64,000 nt of DNA. Source: Phytohabitans aurantiacus. GTDB taxonomy: Bacteria; Actinomycetota; Actinomycetes; Mycobacteriales; Micromonosporaceae. This document shows positions 10,001 to 22,000 of this stretch, in pieces. The notes beneath the pieces were generated by a model. The model did not search any database. It had not been told where the DNA came from and worked only from the letters and a program-made list of their open reading frames with translations. The stretch covers positions 24,900 through 88,899 of the forward strand of contig NZ_BSDI01000025.1 in NCBI RefSeq assembly GCF_027923225.1. Direction: 5' to 3'. The position numbers and the translations under genes were made by a program. Position 1 is the first letter of the stretch; every line of letters begins with the position of its first letter.

Positions 10001-13000
10001 GCCCGGGATCGGTACCGGCTCCCGCCGCCCGTCGACCACCAGGGCCTCGACGTGGTGCACCCGCTCGGCGAAGCCCGACCCGAGCAGTTCCACCGGTGAG
10101 GCGGCCGGATCGTGCGGTGGCAGCACGTACCGCACGCCGGTCTCGTCGTGGGCCATCGTCAGCAGCGTGTACGTGCCATCCGGCCGGACCAGCACCACGG
10201 AGGCGTACGCGAACCGGCCAGCGTCGCGCACCAGGCTGGCGACGGTGTCCACTGCGGACAGTACGGCGCGGACCCGTTCCGTGGCGCCGAGCGGGCTCGC
10301 GCCGGCCACCAGGGTCTGGTAGCGCCCGTGACTGATCCGCTCGATCGCCTCCGTCTCGTCGACCGCCGGGCCGCCCTCCTCGTACGGCGTCGCGACCCGC
10401 GGCAGCCGCAGCAGCCAGCCTTCGGCGAAGGCCACGTGCGCGTCCACCGGGTCGGGTGCCGGGCTCAGCGCCCGGATCAGCTCACCCTCGACTATGGAGG
10501 GACGGGTGTACCTCGGCCAGACGTCCTCCAGGGCACGCTGGGCCAGCAGCGGCGCCGCCCGGGCCTCCGGCTCGTCGCCCGCCAGGCCGGCGACCGCCAC
10601 GTCGATCCACTCCAGGATCTCCTCGTGCCGGTCCAGTGCCGCGTCCCGTTCGGCGTCAGCCGTGCCCGCCTCCGCGAGCAGCCGCTCGGCCCGGGCGGCC
10701 TCCTGCCCGGCGTCGTGGGCCATCCGCTGCGCCGCCGCCCGTGCGCCGGCCAGGTTGGGGTCGGCGCCGTGCAGCGCGTCAGCCTTGCGGTGCAGGCGCT
10801 CGGCAAGGGCGGCGAGCCGGGCCACGCCGGTCTCGGCCTGGGCGGCCTCCACCCGCAGCGCGGCCGCCCGATCGGCCGCCTGGGCCGCCTCCCGCCGGGC
10901 CGCGTCGGCGTCCGCGCGCTCGTCCGCGACGGTACGGCCGTCCCGTGTCGGCGCCTCGTCCAGCCGCCTGGCGAAGTCCCGGGCGGCGGCCGTGTCCCGG
11001 TCGGCCCGCTCCCCTGGCGTGTCGAGGCCGCGCAGGATCGTGCGCAGGTCGCCGGCCAGCCAGCCCGGTTCGGCGGGGTCGCCCTCGGTGGGCACCAGCC
11101 CCATCTCCGCGCGCAGCCCCCGCCCGTCGACGATCAGGGCGTCTACTTCGGACGGTTCGTTCTCCATCACCGCCTGGTCGATCTGGTGCTGGATCACGCG
11201 CAGCTCGACCGAGTGCGGATAGCGTTCCGGGTCGGCGCCGCTGGACACGTCCGGCGCCACCTTGTGCGCGATCTCGTGCGGCGCGGCCCGGTCCACCGCC
11301 GCGTCGGGCGCCAGCGCCGACACCTCCAGCAGGTACGGGTCGGCGGCGGTGCCACTGCCCGTGCGGATGGTGGCCACCACATCCGCGGGCAGGTCGTCCG
11401 GCGACGCCGCCCGGTGTCTGAAGTGGAGCGTGCTGCCGTCCGGCCGGATCACCGCGGAGCTCAGGTCGTCGTCGGAGACATCCACCTCGACCGCGGCGCC
11501 ACCGAACACGGCGTCCGGGATCATCCGCAGCCGCTCGCCGATGAAGGCGTCGTCGAACGGCTCGTCCCGACCCGCCTGAACGAACCGGCCGTCGGGAATC
11601 TCGCGGGCGTGCACCGCACCCTGCCGGGTCGCGTCGATCACGGCCCGCACATCCGCCGGGAACCGGTCGCGCGCGCCCGCCCACGACGCGTCCCCAGCGC
11701 CCCCCGCGCCGTACCCGTACGCCTCCAGCGTCAGGGTGAGGCGGCGGGACAGCATCGTCGTACCGGACGCCGCCACCGACCGGGCCAGCACCGCCAGGTC
11801 CGCGTCCCGGACCGCCCGCAGCTCGGCGACCGGCCGGTGCCGGTGGCTCAGGGAGCCCGTCTCGCGCGCGTGGATGACGGCGAGCGCGCGGGCGAGTCCC
11901 CGGCGCCGGTCCAGCCACCAGCCGAGCCGCTCCGGCACGGTGATCCGATGGGTGGTCGGGCCACCCGGCTGGTTCAGGTCGTCCGGACGGATCTGGATCA
12001 CCGCCGTCTCGCCGTCCGGCAGCTCCGCGGCGTCGAACGCGACGGTGACCTCCCGCCCGCCGGCCAGTACCAGCCGGAGCGCGTCACCGTCCACAGTGGC
12101 GTCTTCGAACAGCTCCGGCAGCGTGGCGGCGATCGCCGCGGCGCGCCGGGCCGCCCGTACGCGGGCCGCCTGCGGGTCGACCGGGCGGCGCGGCACGAAA
12201 CGCCGCCGCGGCACCGGGTTGCCGTACCGGTCGACGGTGCGGGGTGCGGGCGCGCGGCGGGGACGGGCGGCTCCGGGCGCAGCCGGGATGGCGTCGCGGC
12301 GGGCGCCGGCGATGATGTCCCGCAGGTCGGCCGGGAAGCGACCCGCGTCGACCAGCCAGCGCCGGTCCGCCCCGGTCTGGCCGTGCCGGTACCCGTAGTG
12401 GTCGATGGCGTCGCTGAGCTGCCCCGCCACCAGGGCGACGCCGGACCTGGCCGCCTGGCCGAGGATGGTCAGGTCGGCGACCCGGCGCGACTGGTCCACG
12501 TCGGCGCCGACCTCGTGCGCGTACACGGTCGCCAGAGCCTGGCCGATCATCCGGCGCAGGCCCAGACCCCGCGGCGCGACGGTCCGGGCGTCGACGGTGA
12601 CGCGGTGCCGGTCCGGCGGGTACGTCGTGGCGCTCCCGTCCCGCCGGTTCAGCTCCGCCGGCTCGAACTCCACGGTCGCCGCCGCGCCCGCCGGCAGTTC
12701 CGCGGTCTTCAGCGCCACGGTCACCCGGCCGCCGTTCGCGAGCGTGAGCGTCACATCCGAGGTCACGGCGTCATGACTGGCCGCCGTGAACAGGTTCGGC
12801 AGCTCCTCCGCCACGGCCGCGACCCGTTCGGCGAGACCGTCGAACAGCGCGTCCGGGTCGACCGCGCCGGGGCTTCGGGCGATACCCGGAACCGCCGGCA
12901 CGGCCAGCGGCGCCACCGCCGGCGGGCCGACGACCTGAGCGTCGCGGATCCGCCGCGCCAGCGTCAGCAGCCGGTTCAGCTCCTCGTGGTACTCGGCCAG

Positions 13001-16000
13001 GTGGGTGATCCGGTCGGCGAACTCGACCTGGTTGTGCAGGATGGGCCACTCGTACCGGTTGAGGAGCTGGCGCAGCATGTGCAGGCGCACGCCGTTGGTC
13101 TGGTCCACGAACTGGCCCACCGCGGCGGTCGCGGCCATCTTCGCCCCGGCCGCCTCGGCGATGTACTGCGCCATCGCGTTGGCCTGCTGCGCCGCGAAGA
13201 AGCCCATCGAACCGCCGGCGACGCCGTCGGTCATCAGGATGCGGCGCAGGTACGTCAGCAGCGCCGCACGGCCGTCCGGGCGGTCGGCGTACAGCTCCAG
13301 TTCCTCTGTCAGGCGGTCGCGCATCTGCCCGATGAGGCTCTCGCGGGTCGCCGCGTGGTCGCTGTCGCCGATCGTCCTGCGGTCTGGTACGAACAGGTGC
13401 AGGTCGCCGTAGCCGCCACTCTCCTGCCGGATGATCCGCACCTCGTCGATCCGGTCGTGGTTCACCACCACGACCACCGGATCGACTCCCCGACGCGGCT
13501 TGCCGTCGTCGTCCGTCGGCTGGTACGCGTAGGCGTCCGTCGAGATCCTCGTGACCTCGTAGCCCTCGATCTTCAAGCGGCGCAGGACGGCGTCGTCCGT
13601 CCACTTGGCCATCTCCCGGTCCGGATAGGACAGTTTGTCGATCGAACGCAGGGCGAACGCGCGCTGCGCCGGCGTCACCGACGGTTCCCTCAGGATCTCG
13701 TTCAGCCGGCGCAGGAGCAGGTCGTGCTGGGCGTCGGTGGCGGCCGTGGCGCTGGCCACCGCGCGCTCCAGGTCGGCGCGCCGGTTCTCGTCGGGCGTCT
13801 CGGCCCGCAGGTCGGCAGCGGATTTGTAGGCCGACCGCCACCTCTCCTGCAACCGGCCGGCCTGTGCCTGGGCCAGGGTCAGCCCGGCGGCGATGACGGT
13901 CATGATCGCCTTGCCGGGATCGCCGGTCTCCACCAGGGCGCGCCCGCCGGCGTACGCGGTCGGTACGCCGTACTTCGCCATGGCGTCCAGCAGCCGCGGG
14001 CCGAACGCCTCGTACTGCAGCTTGACCTGGTCGCTGATCCGGGCCAGTTGGGCGGCGACGATCCGGTCGATCTCGGTGTCCGCCGGTGCCTGCTCCGGAC
14101 CGGGTGGCTCCCCCGCCCGCCGGGCCCGCTCCGCGTCGCGGTACCAGCCGGCCTTGGCGAGCTCGGCGGGGGTCGCCTGACCGGCGTAGACGATCAGGAA
14201 CACGTTCGGCGCCACCGGCACGACCGTCCCGGCACGCAGCGACTCGGAGTGGTCGGCCAGTACGCCCACCCGGACCCGCTGCTTGTGCATGGTGAACGTC
14301 CGGGTCGGCACCGTGACGACCGCGTGCTCCTGCTCCCAGTCCTCGAAGCGCTCCAGCAGCCTTTCCCGGACGGTGCCGAACAGACCCTCGAATCGCGCCA
14401 GCTCCGTCAGCAGCCTCTCCGCCTCGACCGCCGTCAGGTGCTGGAACGCCGGCACTTCGGACAGCTTGTTCGGGTCGTGAAGGTAGGGCAGGCGGTCGGC
14501 ACCCTCCACGCCCTGCAGCTCCATCAGGTACAGGAAGTGGCGCAGTTCGCCCAGAAACTGGACCCGCTCCAGCAGCACCGGCCGTCCGAAGCCGGCCAGC
14601 CACTGCGCCTCCAGGAGCCCGTCGACGGTGACCAGCCGCTGCCGCGGGCTCATCCGCTCGAAGTCTGCCCGCGCCAGCAGGTCCGTGAGGATGTCGAGCG
14701 CCGGCTCCACCGCGCCGGTGTGCTCCCCGCCGAGGACCACCGCCCGCCGCAGCCGTTGGATCGCCGCGAACTGCCGGGCCCGCTCCGAGAACTGGTCCTG
14801 CCGGAACGCGGTCACCTCCTGAGACAGCGCTATCGCGTCCAGCGCCAGCAACTGCTCGGCGGTGCCTAGCTCTTCGAAGGCGAGCAGTTCCACGAAGAGC
14901 CGCAGGTCGGCCAGCGCTTTACGCTTGCCGGCCAGGTCGAGCAGGTCGAACGGCAGGTAGCCGGCCGGGTCGGGCTTCCCGTCGAGCGCGGCGATCCGCT
15001 CGACCGTCGTCTGCTTCGTGAACTCCGCGAACTTCTCCGCACCGCCCAGGTCGCGTACCCGCCGGCCGGTGTGCTGTGCCTCGAACGCCGCCAGCCGCAG
15101 CATCCCGTTGATGCCCCGTACCAGCGCCGCGCGCGCGGCCTCCGGCAGGCGGTCGAAGGTCCGCAGCTCCGCCGTGCTGTCCGCCGGCTCGAAGCCGGGG
15201 GCGAAGAACTCCAGCTTGCCGGCGAGCGTCCGCTCCCGCAACGGCTTCAGCTCGGTGACGGCCCGCCAGCTGTCGGAGGCGTCCAGCGTGATCGGCTCAT
15301 CGCGTTTGCCGTTCGCGCTCTCCAGGATCTTGAGAGCGAGCGCGGTCCGTACCGACGGCAGGTCCATCCGCTCGTCGGCCGGTGGGTCGGCCGGCCGGCG
15401 GCGGTGCTCGCCGGGAGCCGCGGCCGCCCCTTGGCCGACCGCCTGCGCCGCCTCGTGGACGAAGGCCGTCACCTTGCCCGCCGGGTGGGACGGCGGCAGC
15501 AGGCCGGCGGGGCCCAGTACCTTGTCCTCGCGGTGCTTCTGGTTGGCCACCCGGCCGGCCACCGTCGCCTGGCGGACCTGTTGCGAGTACCACTGGTGCG
15601 TGCCGCGCCGTATCCGGTCGAGCAACTCCATGGCGTAGTTGGGCAGGGCGATGACCGCGCTGTTCCGGGTGGTCGCCAGCGCGTTGTCCAGGGTGTTCGG
15701 TGGCGGGGTGTTCGGTGCCGGCGCCGGCGCACCCTGATGGCCGACCGCGCTGTCGGCTCCCCGGCCGATCGGCCGGGCGCTCGAGCTTCCGGTGGTCCGG
15801 GCGGCGTCCACGCCTTCGTCCACCCACGGGGTGGTCCGCCGCGCCTCGACCCAGGTCGGCTCGATGGTCCTCAGCACGGACCTGCGGAGGTTCCCGTGGT
15901 AGGTCTTGACCGCGCTGTCGTACTCCTCGGCGAGCTCCTTGTCGTACTGGTTCCGCTCCTCCTGGTACAGGCGGCGGGTCAGCTCGTCGGCGTCCCGGGG

Positions 16001-19000
16001 CGGCCGGGCCGGCGGCAGCTTCCCGTCCCGGCGCTTCTCCGCGGCGAACTCGGCCAGGTCACGCTCGTACTTCGCGGTCTGCTCCCGGTGCTCCGGCAAG
16101 GCACGGTAGTACCGCTGCAGCGCCTTCCGGAACCGCGCCCGCCGCGCGGAGTGGCGCGCGAAGTCCTTCCGGTACTGGCGCACCCTCGCCGGATACTCGT
16201 CCAACTCCTCCTGGTACCGCCTCATGGCCACATCGCCGGCGCTCTCTTCGGGCCGCAGCGGCCGCCGTGGCTGCTCCGGTACCCGCGGCGCCAGCGGCTC
16301 CTCCAGCACCGGCCGTGCCCGGCCCGGCCGATTCAGCCGGTTCGGGTCGATGCGGATCTGGATGTGATCGGGCTCCGGCATCGGTGCCCGTTCCCAGATC
16401 TTCTTCGGGTCCCCGTTGAAGTCCGGCACGAACACGATGTGCACCTGCACGCGCCACCGGTTCAGGCCGGCTCGCCCGGACACCTCGAACCGCGCGTCGA
16501 ACCTCTCGTGCCCGTACTCGTGCTCGCCCTGCACGAACCTGATCGGGTTCGACCGCAGCGACCGTCGCTCGGACCGGCGCAGCCGGTGGGTCATGGTCTG
16601 GAAAACCACGACCTCGCCGTCGAGGGCGTCGCGCAGCTCGCGGCGTAGCTGCTCGCGCGCCTGCTCGTCGAGGAACATGTACCGCTGGCTCGGTGGCAGC
16701 GTGACCCGGTCCGGATCGTCCCGCTCGGCCGCCAGGCCGGCCGCCGTCTCCGGCCGCTTGGTCGGCAGCCCCTGCGTGCCCCGCTCGATGGCGCGGCGGA
16801 TGATCCGGCCGCGCTCGGCCGGGTCGACCGCGGCCGCGTCGTCCACCTCACCGGCGCTGTCCGGGTCGTCCGGGTCAGGCGCGCCGAGCTGGCCGAGGTC
16901 GACCCGGATCAGGATGTGCTCGCGGTCGGAGCCGGCGAGCCGCTCGACCGCCTCAGGCCGGGTGCCGATGCCGGTGCCGAGCCGCACGTGTATCCGTACC
17001 GCCTGCCGCGCGTGGTCGCCGCTGTTGAGCCCGTGCCAGCCCGGCAGGTCGAACTGGGCGTCGAACCTCTCGCCCCCGTGCTCGTGGGCACCGCCGACCA
17101 CGGCGATCGGGCGGGAGCCGAACAGCCGCTGGCCCACCAGGGCGTCCCGCAGCGGCTCCGCGGCGCGCTTCAGCTCCTTCGTGTCGGTATCGGCCGGCTT
17201 CGCCGCCTCCTCCTCCGGCGGCTCCACCAGCTTGGGCGCCTCGACCTCCTCGCCGGTGGCGTCCTTCACCGCCTTCTCGGTGCCGTCCAGCGCCTCCTGA
17301 GCCTCCGCGACACTGCGCTGATGGTGGCGCAGCATCCGTTCATCCCAGTCGGTCCGCAGCAGGGTCGCGACGGCGACGTCGTCGTTCATGGCGGTCTGGT
17401 CGCGCGACTGGCCGAGCGTGCTCGCCGCCGTGCTGACCGCCGAGCGCACCACGGCGTCGGGCACGTTGAGCAGGCCGGCGGCGTCGGGCAGGGCGGGCAG
17501 CACGCGCACGCCCGCCCCCGCGTTGCCCTCCACGATGCCGGCCGACGGCGAGGGGGTCGACATCACCAGGTGGGCGCGCACGTCCCGCATCGTCTCGACG
17601 GCGTCCGCCGCCGCCTCGACCAGATCGTTCTCGGTGATGTTGCGGCCCAGCCGGTACACGAGGTCGAAGCTCCCGTGGTAGGTCTCGAGCCAGGTCTCGA
17701 AGCCCGCCGGCAGCTCGTGCGTGGGGCCGAGCTCGACCTGCTCCGGGCGCAGCCGCACCAGCCACGGGCGGCGCGTGAGCCGCCCCGGATGGGTCGGCGG
17801 CTCCGCGAACCGCATCAGGTACTCGGGATGCCAGTGCTTCCCGGTCGGATCCCGCCGGAAGCCCAGGAACTTCGCCGTGATCGGGTCGCCGGACATGTCC
17901 GGTCCGCTCGGCTCGATCTCCTCCAGCCGTACCTGGTACCCGCGCCGCAGGCCCTTGATCTGCCCGAATGTCGGCCGTACCGCCCAGGTCCGCCCGGACA
18001 CCGGACCGGTCCCCTCGACCAGCCGGACCAGCCGCTCCTGCCCCACCATCTCGGGGTGGTGCGACGACTCCGTGACGCGCAGCCGGTACTCGGCGTGCCA
18101 GACGCCCGTGACGGCGTCGCGGGCGAGGCGGACGAAGGTACCGGTGAAGCGGGTGCTCGGATCATTGGCCGCGCTGGGCACGACCCGCTCTCCGGTCTTC
18201 AGCTCGCGGGCCTGCTCAGCGCGGACCTGTTCGACCTGCTCGCGAAGCTGCTGCCGGCCCGCGAACACCCGCGGATCGTCCGGATGGCGATGGGGCGGAA
18301 CACCCCGCGAGTCCAGCCCCGCCGCGACCAGCTCCCATCGCTCCTCCGCCTGGGGGAAGCCGGCGCCCAGTCGCACGTGGTCGGCATCGAGCCATCGCCG
18401 GATGTCGTCCGGCCGCATCAGGTACAGGTCGTTGATCGCCCCGCTGCGGCGGAACTCCCGGTACCAGTCGTAGCGGTTGCCCGCGGTGCTCGTGACGCCG
18501 CTCAGGGTCAGCTCGCGGTGGATGGCGATCAGCGCCCGGTCCTCCGGGTCGGTGGGTGCCTCCTCGCGGATCCGCCCGATCCGGTCGCGCATCTTCCGCT
18601 TGCCCGCCGCCTCCAGCGCCCCGGCGAGCAGCTCCCACTTCTCGTCCGCACCCGGAAAGCCGACCCGCAGCCGGATGCCCTCGGCGTCGATCCACCGCCG
18701 GATGTCGTCCGCTTCCAGGACAAGGGCGCTCGCCCCGTCCAGCCCGCCGGCCCGCTGGAACGCCTCGAACCACTCCACGGCGGGTCCCAGCTCGAGCCAC
18801 GAACGCGGCACGTGGTCGCGCTCCAGCGCGCGGTGCAGCGCGACCAGCGCACGGTCCTCGTGCGTCGTGGCCGCCTTCCGGCGCGCGGCCGCGACCCGCT
18901 CGCGGACCTCCTTCGGCAGCGCCCCGCTGGCCAGTTGCCACCGCTGCTCGGCGCCCGGGTACCCGTCCCGCAGGCCGGTCGCGTCGATCCACTTGGCCAG

Positions 19001-22000
19001 GTCCTTGTCCACGTCCGGGCCGTTTCCCTTGACCAGCGCGACCGCCTCGCCGAGCAGGCCGTGGTCGTTGGGGCCGAGCCGCGATCCCACACCGGGCTGC
19101 GTCGCCCTGGCCGGGCGTTCCCGCCGCAGGAACCGCGTCCGAGTGGCGGGCCGCGCCTCCCGGCCGGGCCGCACGGTCGTGTGCCGCCCCAGCACGTCGG
19201 CGGGCTTGCGGCCGCCGCCGCGGCGGGCCCACGCCCGTACGCCGGTGCGCAGCGCCTCCAGCTCCCGCAGCTCGTGGACGAGCATCCGGCGCGCGTAGAC
19301 CCTCGCCCGCTCGTCCGAGTCGCGCGGCATCCGCGAGTCCAGCGCGATCCGCACCGGTATGTCGCCTGGCCGCGGGCCGGGATCGGTCTGCGCCATGGCG
19401 GTGCCGTCCAGGTCGGTCACGACCACCGGGATCCTGACCGTCCGCCCACCCCGTGGCTGGACGGTCAGCACGCCCGCCTGCGCGCCGCGGTCCTTGTCCG
19501 CCACCACCGGGCCCTGGGTTCCCGGTGTCGACTCGAACGTGATCGACTCGTACTGCTCTCCCAGGAAGCCGCTCAGGTCCGGTGCCACCGCGCGGATCGC
19601 GGCCAGCGCGCCCTCCTGGTTGGGGGCGCCCTTCTCGAAACCGGGCATCTCGCTGGCGTTGAACGGCTTGCGGACGGTCCACTGTCGATGGAACGCGGCC
19701 GGTTTGGCGCGCCGCCGCACCTTCCAGGCCCGCGCCCACTTGACAGCCCGGCCGGTGTCCAGCTCCCGCTGGAGCGCCCGCGCGTCGGCGATCAGCGCGT
19801 CCACTTCGGACACGTCACCGGCCGCCACCGCTTCGCCGATCCGGTGCTGGATCACCCGCGCCTCGACCAGGCGGGGGAACCGCTCGGGATCCGCGCCGCG
19901 GGACACGTCGGGCGCCACCTTGTGCGCGATCTCATGCGGCGCCGCCCGATCGACCGCCGCGTCCGGCGCCAGCGCCGCGACCTCCAGCACGTACGGGTCA
20001 GCCGCCGTCCCGGATCCGTCCCGGATCCGCGCCACCACACCCTCAGGAAGATCGGGCGCCGCCCGATGCACGAAGTGGACCCCGGCGCCGTCCGGCCGGA
20101 TCACCCACGAACGCAGGCCGTCGTCGGACACGCGCAGCGCGGCCGCCTCGCCGCCGAACACATCCGCCGGTATCGACCGCAACCGCTCGCCGATGAACGC
20201 GTCCGCGAACGGCTCGTCACGACCCTCGGGCCGGAACCGGCCATCGGGAATCTCCCGCGCGTGCACCGTCTCCCGCCGCGCCTCGTCGACCACGGCTCGC
20301 ACGTCCGGCGGGAACCGGCGCCAGGCGCCCGCCCAGGCCCGGTCTCCGGCCTCTCCCGCGCCGTACCCGTACGCCTCCAGCGTCGTGGCGAGGCGGCCCG
20401 CCAGCATCGGGGTACCGGAGTCGGCCACCGACCGCGCCAGCACCGTCAGGTCGGCGTCCCGGACCGCCGGCAGGTCGGCGACCGGGCGGTGCCGCTGGTT
20501 CGGGGCGCCCACCTCGCGCGCGTGGATGACGGCGAGGGCCCGGGCGACCCCGCGGCGCAGGTCCAGCCACCAGCCGACCCGGTCCGGCACGGTGATCCGG
20601 TGGGTGACCGGGCCACCCGGCACGTTCAGGTCTTCCGGGCGGATCTGGACGACGGCCACCTCGCCGTCCGGCAGTTCGGCGGCGTCGAAGGCGACGGCGA
20701 CCTCCCGACCGCCGGGCAGCGCCAGCCGCAACAGCCCCGTTTCCGGGTTCAGGGCGGCGTCCGTGAACAGCTCCGGGAGCATGGCGGCGACCGCCTCGGC
20801 GCGCCGGGCCGCCCGTACCCGGGCCGCCTCCGGATCCGCGAGCCGGCGCACCACGACGTTCCGCCGTGGCACCGGGTTGCCGTGCCGGTCGAAGGCCCGG
20901 GGTGCCGGCGCGGGGCGGGTGCGGGGACGGGCCGCGCCCGGTGCGGCCGGGATGGCGTCGCGGCGCGCCCCGGCGATGAAGTCCCGCACGTCGTCCGGGA
21001 AGCGGCCCTGCTCCAGGAGCCAGCGCCGGTCCGCGCCGGCCTGGCCGTGCCGGTATCCGTGGTGGTCGATGGCCTCGGCGAGCAGCCCCTCGACCAGGGC
21101 GACGCGGGCCCTGGCAACGACGTCCAGCGGTGGTGTCCGGGCCGCCCGTACGAGGATCGTCAGGTCGGCGACGCGCCGCTGCTGGGCGGCCGCGGCGCCA
21201 ACCTCGTGGGCGTGCACGGTCGCCAGGGCATGACCGATGACCCGGCGCAGGTCCAGGCCCTCGCCGGCGGCGGTCCGGGCGTCCACGGTGATCCGGTGCG
21301 TGTCCAGCGGGTACGCCGCGGTGGTGCCGTCCCGCGGGTTCAGCTCCGCGGGCGTGATCTCCACGATCGCCGCCTCGCCATCCGGCAGCTCCCGGGCGTC
21401 CAGCACGACGGTCACCCGCCGGCCGCCCGGCAGGGTGAGCGTCACGTCCGAGGTCGACTCGTCATGGCTGGCGGACGTGAACATGGTCGGTAGCTCTCCG
21501 GCGGTGGCCGCGGCCGCCTTGCCGAGACCCTCGCGGACCGCGGTCACGCTTTCTGACTGGCCAGCGGCCGGGTCCACGCTTCGATCGACCCCGGGAACCG
21601 GCGGTACGACCAGCCGCGGCACCATCAGTGGAGCGACGGTCTGGGCGTTTCGGACCCGTTCCGCCTTCGCCAGAAGCCGGTTCAGCTCGCCGTGGTAATC
21701 GGCGAGGTGGGTGATCCGATCGGCGACCTGGCCGTAGTCGTGCGTGCTGGGCCAGTCGTACCGGTTGAGCAGCTGGCGGAGCATGTGCAGGCGCACGCCG
21801 TTGGTCTGGTCGAGGCGGCGGCCCAGCGCACCGGTGGCGATCATCCTGGCCCCGGCCGCCTCCGCGATGTACTGCCCCATGGGGCTGCCCTGCTGGACCG
21901 CGAAGAAGCCCATCGAGCCACCGGAGACGCCGTCGGTCATCAGGATGCGGCGCAGGTACGTCGTCAGCGCCGCGCGACCGTCCGGCCGGTCGGCGTACAG

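Larger units (their letters stand above)
5470..11300 (-). repeat. about 3.1-kb tandem duplication of the coiled-coil-rich unit in the giant gene
   Basis: Two copies of a segment of about 1,030 residues lie head to tail (about 11,300-8,480 and 8,460-5,470). Shared landmarks: the HEIAHK module (plus-strand anchors 11,262 and 8,163, offset 3,099 nt), EPGW-A-DLR-ILR, long Ala/Arg/Glu helices, RYQTLVAGASP, PGAPRGL, and AYDAALPELDR (anchors 9,931 and 6,874, offset 3,057 nt). Copy 1 overlaps the tail of the 9-kb unit, so the two duplications are nested at the HExxH module. Confidence 0.75.
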
